Shown here: positions 1 through 5,726 of the stretch, piece after piece
How positions within the stretch are numbered: the first letter of the stretch is position 1
How the letters are laid out: each line of letters starts with the position of its first letter
Notes under the pieces: model-generated
What the model was told of the DNA's origin: nothing
The model's input: only the letters and a program-made list of their open reading frames with translations
Databases searched by the model: none
Made by a program: the position numbers and the translations under genes
Assembly (NCBI GenBank): GCA_964584755.1
Contig: CAZPAV010000071.1
Location: forward strand, 1-9,494
Reading direction: 5' to 3'
From: CAZPAV01 sp964584755
GTDB lineage: Bacteria; Actinomycetota; Acidimicrobiia; Spongiisociales; UBA5794
Length of the DNA: 9,494 nt

Positions 1-607
1 CGCCGGAGCGGGGGCCGGCGGTGGGCGACGCGTACGCCAGGGCGTGGCCCCGGCGGGGGCCGCCCGGGTGGCGGCGCGGGGCCGCTGCGCGGCGGTCGGC
101 GGAGCGCCACGCCCCCCGCCACAGCACGAGGATCCCCCCGCCGCGCAGGACCGCCAGGAACGCCACCGCCCCCGGGGCGACGCCGGCCCACCGCAGGCCC
201 CCCGGGCCCACGAGCGCCACCGCGGGGATGCGGAGGAGCTCGAGGAGGACGGCGAGGACGGCCAGCCGTCCGGCGGCGTCGGAGGGCCAGAGGAGGGTCG
301 CCAGGACCACCGCCGAGAAGGCGAGCGTGAAGGAGAACTCCCCGGGCAGGACCCACCACACGGCGAACCCGGTGAGGAGATCCCCGACGAGGACGACGGC
401 GAGGAGGCGCCGGGCCCGCCCCGCGCCCGGGAGGAGTGGCACCGCTCCCAGGCCGACGACGATCGCCACGAGCGGAGCCGTGAAGGACACGCCCCGGCCG
501 AACATCACCACCCCGATCGCGATCCCTCCGTACACCGCGGCCCGCACCCGCAAGAGGTGCGGCAGCAGCCGCGCCCGTTCGCCCGCCGGGAGGAGGAGCG
601 TCGCCAT
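1..607 (-). CDS. Polytopic membrane protein, N-terminal part (runs off left edge)
   Basis: The minus strand is open from an ATG at 607 to base 1 (202 codons, no stop), so the C-terminus is outside the window. The product is strongly hydrophobic, with about five or six predicted membrane segments near residues 22-36, 44-58, 67-86, 92-107, 112-133 and 143-163. After them comes an Arg/Pro-rich, probably cytoplasmic stretch from about residue 165 that leads out of the window. I recognise no family motif. The arrangement of an N-terminal multi-helix block followed by a basic linker would suit the sensor part of a histidine kinase or diguanylate cyclase, but it could equally be a plain membrane protein. 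There is no convincing Shine-Dalgarno before the ATG; the start may be leaderless (see 613-643). It is divergent from the tandem membrane genes that begin at 779. That it is a real gene is likely from its consistent membrane composition; its function is unknown. Confidence 0.7.
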   Translation of the reverse strand, partial: MATLLLPAGERARLLPHLLRVRAAVYGGIAIGVVMFGRGVSFTAPLVAIVVGLGAVPLLPGAGRARRLLAVVLVGDLLTGFAVWWVLPGEFSFTLAFSAVVLATLLWPSDAAGRLAVLAVLLELLRIPAVALVGPGGLRWAGVAPGAVAFLAVLRGGGILVLWRGAWRSADRRAAAPRRHPGGPRRGHALAYASPTAGPRSG

Positions 608-612
608 ACCGG

Positions 613-643
613 TACCTATCGGCAGGGCGGCGCCGCCGCTCAA
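613..643 (-). promoter_or_regulatory. Candidate promoter for the gene starting at 607
   Basis: On the minus strand TTGAGC (643-638) is followed after 19 bases by TAGGTA (618-613), and the ATG starts 5 bases later. That spacing would place the transcription start at or next to the ATG, giving a leaderless mRNA, which fits the absence of a Shine-Dalgarno. The spacer contains the perfect palindrome GGCGGCGCCGCC (626-637), which may be an operator or just GC-rich chance. The last base of the -10 is A rather than the usual T. Confidence 0.35.
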
Positions 644-662
644 GGACCCCGCGCACCGGAGA

Positions 663-693
663 CGCGAATCGTCGGGATGGCGATGATCTCGCG
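663..693. promoter_or_regulatory. Imperfect dyad in divergent intergenic region
   Basis: CGCGAATCGTCG (663-674) and CGATGATCTCGCG (681-693) are inverted copies around a 6-base centre, with one bulged base and one G-T mismatch. The element sits between the two divergent genes (607 and 779) and could be a regulator binding site or a hairpin in the leader of the 779 transcript. Shorter dyads follow it: CTGA-N4-TCAG at 696-707, CCCC-N6-GGGG at 710-723 and GTCCCG/CGGGAC at 733-761. I could not identify a convincing promoter for the 779 gene in this interval. Confidence 0.35.
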
Positions 694-764
694 CCCTGAA
701 GCGTCAGAGCCCCGACAGTGGGGCCCGTTCCGGTCCCGGCGACGCGTTCCCCCGGCGGGACACG

Positions 765-772
765 AAAGGAGG
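765..772 (+). promoter_or_regulatory. Strong ribosome binding site fixing start at 779
   Basis: AAAGGAGG ends 6 bases before the ATG at 779. It is close to a full match to the 16S rRNA anti-Shine-Dalgarno and decides the start: the reading frame is open far upstream (to about base 44), but that upstream part is antisense to the membrane gene at 1-607 and has no membrane-like composition. Confidence 0.8.
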
Positions 773-778
773 AAGGAC

Positions 779-1735
779 ATGACCGTGACCCGCAACGGCT
801 TGACCAAGCCGACCAACAACGATCCTCGCACCCTCACCGGACACCGCCGGCTCGGGCTGGCGCTCCTCGGCGCCGGGATCCTCATCGCCATGGCCGTGGC
901 GATCATCGCCATCGTCCAGGGCAACCTGATGACCGACCCGAGCCAGCAGACGAACGTCGGCCGGCTCTTCGCCGTCGACTTCGGCCTCAACACCCTGGCG
1001 CTCGGCACCATCAAGGTGGCGATCGCCGTGGTCCTCGTCGGCATCCTGGTCCGGATCTCGTACCGGATCACGTCGGTGAAGAGGGCCCTCGCGGTCCTCA
1101 AGCCCGACGTCGAGGTGGGTGCCATCAGGACCGGGACGATCGACACGCCCTACGGCACGGCGACCGTCGCCACGAGAGCACCCGAGGAGCTCGCCGTCCA
1201 CCGCATGGCCCGACGCATGTGGTTCCCGGCGACGGCCATGGGCGCGATGCTCGTGATCGCCGGCACCGTCGCCTCGTGGGTGTGGGCGGGCAACGCCGGC
1301 ACCGACCCCCGGGTCGCCGTCGGCGCCGCCGCGTGGACCCAGGCGTTGCAGTTCCTCGGCGAGGGCCTGCTCCTGTCGGGGATCTCGTTCCTGCTGGCGA
1401 TGATCCTCGGGAGGCTCCGCGCCGGCGGCGGCGAGGTGCAGGAGTCCCTCGGCGTTCCCGTCGAGACGCTGGAGATGTCGCCGGCGGCGAAGCTCTTCAT
1501 CGCCTTCATGGCGCTCGGACTCATGATCGAGATGGTCCAGTTCGGGTTCTACGTCTTCACGACGACCCTCGACGACGCCACCCTGGTCCGGGCCTACTTC
1601 GCGTGGCTCGGACCGCTTCGGGAGGTCGGACTCGGCATGCTGCTCACCGGCATCGTCATGGCGCTCGCCGCCATCGGCAACGCCCTGGGCTTCCAGTTCT
1701 CCCGGGTCCGCCGGATCGTCACCACCGGCCGCTAG
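779..1735 (+). CDS. Six-helix membrane protein of unrecognised family (paralogue A of a tandem pair)
   Basis: A 318-aa integral membrane protein of unknown function. Predicted membrane helices are near residues 25-47, 70-92, 149-171, 187-209, 238-262 and 284-306. By the positive-inside rule both termini are cytoplasmic. A cytoplasmic stretch of about 55 residues (93-148) separates helix 2 from helix 3. The C-terminal four helices are clearly related to the whole of the next gene product. The best shared block runs from QFL at 191-193 through ISF, ILG and GGGEVQE (about 216-222) to GVPVETLEM (225-233) and the AK.FI..MA segment. The GGG-VQE-GVPV loop lies on the cytoplasmic side between helices 4 and 5. 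The next gene starts 13 bases downstream, so the two are almost certainly one operon. The strong AAAGGAGG site suggests efficient translation. No catalytic or metal-binding signature is visible and I do not assign a function. Confidence 0.85.
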   Translation: MTVTRNGLTKPTNNDPRTLTGHRRLGLALLGAGILIAMAVAIIAIVQGNLMTDPSQQTNVGRLFAVDFGLNTLALGTIKVAIAVVLVGILVRISYRITSVKRALAVLKPDVEVGAIRTGTIDTPYGTATVATRAPEELAVHRMARRMWFPATAMGAMLVIAGTVASWVWAGNAGTDPRVAVGAAAWTQALQFLGEGLLLSGISFLLAMILGRLRAGGGEVQESLGVPVETLEMSPAAKLFIAFMALGLMIEMVQFGFYVFTTTLDDATLVRAYFAWLGPLREVGLGMLLTGIVMALAAIGNALGFQFSRVRRIVTTGR

Positions 1736-1748
1736 AGAGGAGACGCGC

Positions 1749-2375
1749 ATGACCACCTTGACCACGACCTTCGACACCGAGACGACGACGCGGGCACCGG
1801 ACCGCAACCTGCCCCAGAAGATGGGCCGAGCCCTCTGGCTCCCCATGTGGGTGATGGGCCTGATGCTCTACGTCGTCGGCATGAGCCTCGCCGGCGCCCA
1901 CGCGGCGGCCATCGCCGCCGGGGACTCCCCGAGCAGGATCGCCGAGCTCACCCACCTGCAACCGGCCTTCCAGTTCCTCGCCTTCACCGCCATGTTCTCG
2001 GCGATCTCCTTCGCCATCGCGCGGATCCTCGGCGAGTTCCGGATCGGCGGCGGAGCGGTGCAGGAAGCCGTCGGCGTGCCGGTGCAGACGCTGCGGATGC
2101 CCACGATCGCCAAGGCCTTCATCGGCCTCATGGCGATGGCGATGATGATCATCGTCGGCGCCGTCGTCCTCCACTTCGTCGTCGCCGCGTCCATCGCCGG
2201 CGGCAGCGAGTACGCCCTCGGCCACTCCGCCCAGTGGGCCATCTGGCTCCAGGCGGCGCGGCGTTTCGGGATGCACCTCTACCTGTTCGCCATCGGCCTC
2301 GGCCTGGCGGCGATCATCTACGTGCTCCGGTTCCAGGCGAACCGCATCACCGACATCGCCGCGGCGAAGCACTGA
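1749..2375 (+). CDS. Four-helix membrane protein, paralogue B of the tandem pair
   Basis: A 208-aa membrane protein of unknown function, with helices near residues 28-52, 71-93, 122-148 and 174-194 and a polar Thr-rich N-terminus of about 20 residues. It matches the C-terminal four helices of the preceding gene product. Shared landmarks are QFL (75-77), ISF (86-88), ILGEFR.GGG (93-102), VQE..GVPV.TL.MP (104-118) and AK.FI..MA (121-130). The conserved loop falls on the cytoplasmic side, as it does in the partner. It lacks the first two helices and the 55-residue cytoplasmic domain of the larger protein. GGAG at 1739-1742, 6 bases before the ATG, supports this start. The short distance to the upstream gene indicates co-transcription and probably a shared complex. 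A hairpin at 2389-2420 follows. The family is not recognised. Confidence 0.85.
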   Translation: MTTLTTTFDTETTTRAPDRNLPQKMGRALWLPMWVMGLMLYVVGMSLAGAHAAAIAAGDSPSRIAELTHLQPAFQFLAFTAMFSAISFAIARILGEFRIGGGAVQEAVGVPVQTLRMPTIAKAFIGLMAMAMMIIVGAVVLHFVVAASIAGGSEYALGHSAQWAIWLQAARRFGMHLYLFAIGLGLAAIIYVLRFQANRITDIAAAKH

Positions 2376-2388
2376 CCGACCGTCCCCC

Positions 2389-2420
2389 GTGGTGGGCCGT
2401 CCCGGCGGGCGGCCCACCAC
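2389..2420. terminator. Bidirectional hairpin between convergent operons
   Basis: GTGGTGGGCCG (2389-2399) and CGGCCCACCAC (2410-2420) form a perfect 11-bp, mostly G-C stem around a 10-base loop. It lies 14 bases after the stop of the membrane gene on the plus strand and 8 bases after the stop of the DUF190 gene on the minus strand, so it can serve both. There is no T-tract on either side, as is common for hairpins in high-GC actinobacteria, so whether it terminates on its own or only pauses polymerase is uncertain. Confidence 0.7.
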
Positions 2421-2427
2421 CGCGTCC

Positions 2428-2772
2428 TCACCCCTCGGGCTCCCGACCCCGGTAGACGTGGACCTGGACCTTCTCCAGGGTCACCATCCCCTCGGTGACG
2501 AGGGCATCCACCTTGGGCATGACCGCCTCCACCCTCTCGGCGACGTCGACGCACTCGACGACGATCGGGAGGTCCTCCGACATGCGCAGCAGATGGGCGC
2601 TGTGTACGACCGACGACTTCCCGAACCCGGCGATACCCCGCAGCACCGTCGCCCCCGCCAGCCCCTCGGCACGGAGGAGATCGAGGATCGCCTCGTAGAG
2701 GAGCTTCCCGTCGTGCTCGTCGCTCTCCCCCACGAAGATCCGCAGCAACCGGCCCTCGACGACCTTCCCCAT
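2428..2772 (-). CDS. DUF190 (COG1993) PII-like protein, fluoride operon
   Basis: A 114-aa soluble protein of the DUF190/COG1993 family, small ferredoxin-like proteins related in fold to PII signalling proteins and often encoded beside crcB/fluC. Family landmarks are visible: RIFVGESDEHDGKLLYEAI near the N-terminus, then GLAGATVLRGIAGFG, then S.DLPIVVE and VTLEKV.V..Y at the C-terminus. Its length is typical. The start at 2772 is chosen over an in-frame ATG at 2802 because AGGAGGA lies 6 bases upstream and family homology begins here. The stop codon of the preceding fluC overlaps that ribosome binding site, so translation is likely coupled. The molecular role of the family is not settled; regulation or accessory binding of the fluoride channel is an inference from this recurring neighbourhood. 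Confidence 0.9.
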   Translation of the reverse strand: MGKVVEGRLLRIFVGESDEHDGKLLYEAILDLLRAEGLAGATVLRGIAGFGKSSVVHSAHLLRMSEDLPIVVECVDVAERVEAVMPKVDALVTEGMVTLEKVQVHVYRGREPEG

Positions 2773-2778
2773 GCTCAC

Positions 2779-2786
2779 TCCTCCTA
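2779..2786 (-). promoter_or_regulatory. Ribosome binding site overlapping the fluC stop codon
   Basis: On the minus strand the sequence TAGGAGGA contains the TAG stop of the upstream fluC (2786-2784) fused to the AGGAGG site of the DUF190 gene, 6 bases before its ATG. A ribosome ending on fluC would sit on this site, which suggests translational coupling. Confidence 0.75.
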
Positions 2787-3155
2787 GATTCGTCCCAGCC
2801 ACCAGCCGGCGGCCACCGCCACGATCCCGACGACGAGCGCCCCCGTCAGGTTCAGCATGCCACGTCGCATGCCCACCCGTCCCGCCTCGGCGAGACCCCG
2901 CGTCTCCACCATCCAGGTGGAGAACGTCGTGAACCCCCCGAGGAACCCCGTCGTGGCCACGGGCACGACGCCCCCGCCGAGACCGTGACGCTCGACGAGG
3001 CCGGCGACCACCCCGAAGAGGAACGCCCCCAGGCCGTTCACCGCCAGCGTGCCGACCGGGAACGCCGCCGACGACCGGCGCTGCACCACCCCGGACAGCC
3101 CGTACCGCGCCAACCCGCCGAGACCGCCGGCGAGCGCGATCCCGACCCAGATCAC
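2784..3155 (-). CDS. crcB: Fluoride channel subunit FluC/CrcB (second copy)
   Basis: A 123-aa Fluc/CrcB protein with four membrane helices, the normal family length. Hallmarks are GGLGGLARYG in helix 1 with the conserved Arg, the pore Asn in TLAVNGLGAFLFG, and GFLGGFTTFSTWMVE, the Phe/Thr/Ser stretch that lines the fluoride path. Fluc proteins are dual-topology dimers that passively export fluoride; when two copies are adjacent they usually form an antiparallel heterodimer. Here Arg residues cluster in the helix 1-2 loop (QRRSS) and helix 3-4 loop (GRVGMRRG), predicting an N-out orientation, opposite to the neighbour. It starts with GTG at 3155, overlapping the TGA of the upstream copy by four bases (GTGA), with GGGGAGG as a likely ribosome binding site. 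The stop leads directly into the DUF190 gene. Confidence 0.93.
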   Translation of the reverse strand: MIWVGIALAGGLGGLARYGLSGVVQRRSSAAFPVGTLAVNGLGAFLFGVVAGLVERHGLGGGVVPVATTGFLGGFTTFSTWMVETRGLAEAGRVGMRRGMLNLTGALVVGIVAVAAGWWLGRI

Positions 3156-3550
3156 CGCCGCCTCCCCAACCCGTCCCCGAGGACCGCCGCGGTGATGCCG
3201 AGGACCAGGGAGAGGACGACGTAGCCGAGCGCGACGCCGGCCCGCCCCTGCCGGAGGAAGGCGAACGTCTCGGCCGAGAACGCCGAGAACGTGGTGAACG
3301 CCCCGAGCAGGCCGATCCCGGCGAAGGCCACGAGGACCGCCCCCGGCCCCGCCCCGGCGCTGCGTCGACCCACCAGGAGCCCGAGGAGGAAGGAGCCGGT
3401 CACGTTCACCACGAGGGTGGGCACCGGGGTCCCGGCTCCGGTCGCGGCGAGCCCGGCGCCGACCGCCGCCCGCAACCCGGTGCCGGCCGCGGCGCCGACG
3501 AACACCGCGGCGCGTCGCCGCGCCCGCACCGAGGATCGAAGGGGTGACAT
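3152..3550 (-). CDS. crcB: Fluoride channel subunit FluC/CrcB (first copy)
   Basis: A 132-aa Fluc/CrcB subunit with four hydrophobic helices. Landmarks are GAAAGTGLRAAVG in helix 1 with the conserved Arg, VVNVTGSFLLG with the pore Asn, and GLLGAFTTFSAFSAETF carrying the Phe box and Thr/Ser residues. Arg-rich N-terminus (SSVRARRRA), Arg pair in the helix 2-3 loop and Arg-rich C-terminus (GLGRRR) predict N-in topology, the reverse of the partner, fitting an antiparallel heterodimer. Start choice: ATG 3550 has no Shine-Dalgarno but a TAGGTT hexamer 7 bases upstream, so it could be leaderless. An alternative in-frame ATG at 3595 has GGGGAGGGG before it and would add 15 residues without family similarity; it would leave only 32 bases to the divergent lutA. 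I prefer 3550. It is the first gene of the fluoride operon; no fluoride riboswitch was recognised upstream. Confidence 0.9.
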   Translation of the reverse strand: MSPLRSSVRARRRAAVFVGAAAGTGLRAAVGAGLAATGAGTPVPTLVVNVTGSFLLGLLVGRRSAGAGPGAVLVAFAGIGLLGAFTTFSAFSAETFAFLRQGRAGVALGYVVLSLVLGITAAVLGDGLGRRR

Positions 3551-3557
3551 CGGGAGG

Positions 3558-3563
3558 AACCTA
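3558..3563 (-). promoter_or_regulatory. Candidate leaderless -10 for fluoride operon
   Basis: TAGGTT on the minus strand (TAnnnT pattern) lies 7 bases before the ATG at 3550, the spacing expected if transcription starts at the A of the start codon. The bases between it and the ATG read as an anti-Shine-Dalgarno rather than a ribosome site, which supports a leaderless start. I see no good -35. Confidence 0.4.
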
Positions 3564-3615
3564 CCAACCCTCCCGGCGCACCGGCTCCCCGGCATCGGGC
3601 CCCTCCCCGAGCCTC

Positions 3616-3621
3616 TAGCAT
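3616..3621 (+). promoter_or_regulatory. Candidate leaderless -10 for lutABC
   Basis: TAGCAT (TAnnnT pattern) is followed by exactly 6 bases and then the ATG of lutA at 3628. No ribosome binding site is present in between, so a leaderless transcript starting at the ATG is the simplest reading. No clear -35 is visible. No known regulator operator was recognised in the 77-bp gap shared with the fluoride operon. Confidence 0.45.
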
Positions 3622-3627
3622 CGGCCC

Positions 3628-4371
3628 ATGGCCGATGACCCGCCGCGAGTAGCCCTCCTCCCCACCTGCGTCCTCGAGGCCCTCGCCCCCGACGTCGGTG
3701 CCGCGGTCGTTCGTACCCTGCGAGCCCGGGGGTACGACGTGCACATCCCCGACGGGGTGACGTGCTGCGGCCAGCCCGCCTGGAACGCCGGCTTCGTCGC
3801 GGAGGCGGCGGCGGTGGCCGCCACGACGCTGGCCGCCCTCGATGCCGACCCCGCCGAGGTGGTGTGCGTCCCGGCAGGGAGCTGCGCCACGATGATGCGC
3901 GTCTACTGGCCCGAGTTGTTCCGCCTCGCCGGCGACGAGGAGGCGTCGCGTCGGGCCGAGGAGCTCCTCCCCCGAGTCAAGGAGTTCACCGAGCTCCTCG
4001 ACCCCGGGGAGGACGTCGCGCCCGACGGGGGCGAGCCCGTCGCCTACCACCACTCCTGCCACATGCTGCGCGAGCTCCACCTCGCCGAGTCGCCCGAGCG
4101 CGTCCTCCACGCGGCCGGCCACCCCACCGTCACCTGGGACGGCGCCGACCGCTGCTGCGGCTTCGGCGGGCTCTTCGCGGTGAAGGAGCCCGAGATCTCC
4201 GTGGCGATGGCCGACGAGAAGATCGACTCGCTCCTCGCCGGCGACGCCCGGTGTCTCGTCGGCGCCGACCTCTCCTGCCTCCTCCAGCTCGAAGGACGGC
4301 TCCGGCGCCGCGGAATCGACCTCCCGGTCCGGCACATCGCCGAGCTCCTCGACCCGGGGCCGGCGTCGTGA
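3628..4371 (+). CDS. lutA: LutA, (Fe-S)-binding CCG-domain subunit of L-lactate utilisation complex
   Basis: A 247-aa protein of the LutA/LldE/GlcF-like family with two cysteine-rich CCG domains, the usual length. First domain: Cys14 (PTCVLE), Cys46-Cys47 in TCCGQPAWNAG, and Cys86 in AGSCATMM. Second domain: Cys144 in HHSCHMLRE, Cys176-Cys177 in RCCGFGGLFAVKEPEIS, and Cys217 in GADLSCLLQ. These ligand a cofactor iron-sulfur cluster, as in heterodisulfide reductase B-type subunits. With LutB and LutC it oxidises L-lactate to pyruvate in the cytoplasm; this role is established for the Bacillus subtilis homologues and is assumed here. It is the first gene of a three-gene operon and overlaps lutB by the four bases GTGA. 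No lactate permease or LutR-type regulator gene is adjacent within the window. All expected cysteines are intact. Confidence 0.95.
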   Translation: MADDPPRVALLPTCVLEALAPDVGAAVVRTLRARGYDVHIPDGVTCCGQPAWNAGFVAEAAAVAATTLAALDADPAEVVCVPAGSCATMMRVYWPELFRLAGDEEASRRAEELLPRVKEFTELLDPGEDVAPDGGEPVAYHHSCHMLRELHLAESPERVLHAAGHPTVTWDGADRCCGFGGLFAVKEPEISVAMADEKIDSLLAGDARCLVGADLSCLLQLEGRLRRRGIDLPVRHIAELLDPGPAS

Positions 4372-5726
4372 CCGCCGGGCTGCGCGACCGGGCGAGGGAC
4401 GCCCTCGGCGACGCCGCCCTGCGCGCCGCGGTCCGCCGTGCCACCGACCGCTTCGTCGAGATCCGCACCGCCACCGACGATCTCGCCGATCTCGAGGAGC
4501 TGCGGCGCGCCGCCCGCTCCCTCCGTCACGACGTGCTCGCCCGTCTCCCCGAGATCCTCGGTCGGTTCGCCGACGCCGTGGAACGAGCCGGAGGGGAGGT
4601 TCACTGGGCCGGCGACGCCGCCGAAGCCGCCGCCATCGTCGCCGGCATCGCCCGGCGTGAGGAGGTCCGCCTCGCGGTGAAGTCCAAGTCGATGCTCACC
4701 GAGGAGATCGGCCTCAACCACGTCCTCGAGGCCGGCGGCGTCGAGGTCGTCGAGACCGACCTCGGGGAGTGGATCATCCAACTCGCCGGCGACCGACCCT
4801 CGCACATCCTCGGCCCCGCCATCCACTTCAGTCGCCAGGACGTCGCGGCCCTCTTCTCCAAAGTGGGCGGCGCCCCCCTCGGCGACGATCCCGCCGAGCT
4901 GTGCGCCTTCGCCCGGAGATCCCTGCGGGAGAAGTTCCTCGCCGCCGACCTCGGGATCACCGGGTGCAACTTCGGGGTCGCCGAGAGCGGCACCATCGTG
5001 CTCGTGACGAACGAGGGCAACGGGAGGATGGTCACCTCCCTCCCCCGGGTCCACGTGGCGCTCATGGGCATGGAGCGCATCGTGGAGACGTGGGAGCAAC
5101 TCGACCTCATGATGACCCTCCTCCCCCGCTCCGCCACCGGACAGCTCCTCTCGGTGTACACGACCCAGGTGACCGGCCCCCGCCGCCCCGGCGAGGCCGA
5201 CGGCCCGGAGCGGCTCCACGTCGTCGTCGTCGACAACGGACGCAGCGACATCATCGGAACCGAGTCCCACGAGATGCTCCACTGCATCCGCTGCAGCGCG
5301 TGCCTCAACGTCTGCCCCGTGTACCGGCAGATCGGCGGACACGCCTACGCCTCGGTGTACTCCGGCCCGATGGGGGCGGTCCTCACCCCCCTGCTGCGCC
5401 CCGACGCCGCCGGCCGCGAGCTCGCCGACGCCTCCACCCTCTGCGGCGCGTGCGCCGAGGCCTGCCCGGTCCAGATCCCGCTCGAGGACCTCCTCCTCGT
5501 GCAGCGGCGCCGCAACGCTCGGGACGCCCGCCACGGCGTGTGGCGAGCCTGGGCGGCGGCGTGGAGCCGCCCCGGCACGTACCGGGCGAGCATCGCCGCG
5601 GCCCGGACCGGGAGCGGCCTCCTCCCCGACGCCCTCCTCCCGGGACGCTGGACCGACGGACGGGAGCCGCCTCGCCGTCGCGGCCGCCGGGATCTCCGGC
5701 GGCGCCTGGCCCGGGGAGAGGTGTGA
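4368..5726 (+). CDS. lutB: LutB, ferredoxin-like iron-sulfur subunit of L-lactate utilisation complex
   Basis: A 452-aa protein matching LutB (YvfW/LldF), slightly shorter than typical. The N-terminal and middle region (about 60-300) is the LUD domain, with landmarks VKSKSMLTEEIGLN (105-117), FSRQDVAALF (154-163), REKFLAADLGITGCNFGVAE and LVTNEGNGRMVTSLPRVHV. Two ferredoxin-type cluster motifs follow: CxxCxxCxxxCP with Cys306, 309, 312 and 316, and CGACAEACP with Cys359, 362 and 366. The GGHAYASVYSGPMGAV segment between them is a family signature. The C-terminus is Arg-rich. The start is the GTG at 4368, which overlaps the lutA stop (GTGA) and indicates translational coupling; upstream in-frame codons would run deep into lutA. 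Its stop overlaps the lutC start (TGATG). The role in electron transfer during lactate oxidation is taken from the family. Confidence 0.95.
   Translation: MTAGLRDRARDALGDAALRAAVRRATDRFVEIRTATDDLADLEELRRAARSLRHDVLARLPEILGRFADAVERAGGEVHWAGDAAEAAAIVAGIARREEVRLAVKSKSMLTEEIGLNHVLEAGGVEVVETDLGEWIIQLAGDRPSHILGPAIHFSRQDVAALFSKVGGAPLGDDPAELCAFARRSLREKFLAADLGITGCNFGVAESGTIVLVTNEGNGRMVTSLPRVHVALMGMERIVETWEQLDLMMTLLPRSATGQLLSVYTTQVTGPRRPGEADGPERLHVVVVDNGRSDIIGTESHEMLHCIRCSACLNVCPVYRQIGGHAYASVYSGPMGAVLTPLLRPDAAGRELADASTLCGACAEACPVQIPLEDLLLVQRRRNARDARHGVWRAWAAAWSRPGTYRASIAAARTGSGLLPDALLPGRWTDGREPPRRRGRRDLRRRLARGEV

Noticed and set aside
44..778. Plus-strand open frame extending upstream of the membrane gene at 779
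   Set aside because: It is antisense to the clearly membrane-like minus-strand gene, encodes low-complexity Arg/Pro/Glu-rich sequence, and the strong ribosome site sits at 765-772. High GC explains the lack of stops.
704..1846. 380-codon minus-strand open frame
   Set aside because: Asp/Glu/Gly/Arg-rich antisense shadow of the 779-1735 membrane gene; no family features.
1719..2420. 233-codon minus-strand open frame opposite the 1749 gene
   Set aside because: Charged, low-complexity antisense translation of a hydrophobic gene; no ribosome site or domain.
3551..3627. Fluoride riboswitch (crcB motif) upstream of the fluoride operon
   Set aside because: I looked for the conserved segments of the motif on the minus strand and did not see them; the gap is also too short if the first start is leaderless.
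4044..5534. 496-codon minus-strand open frame opposite lutA/lutB
   Set aside because: Antisense shadow; lutB is supported by conserved cysteine motifs over the same DNA.
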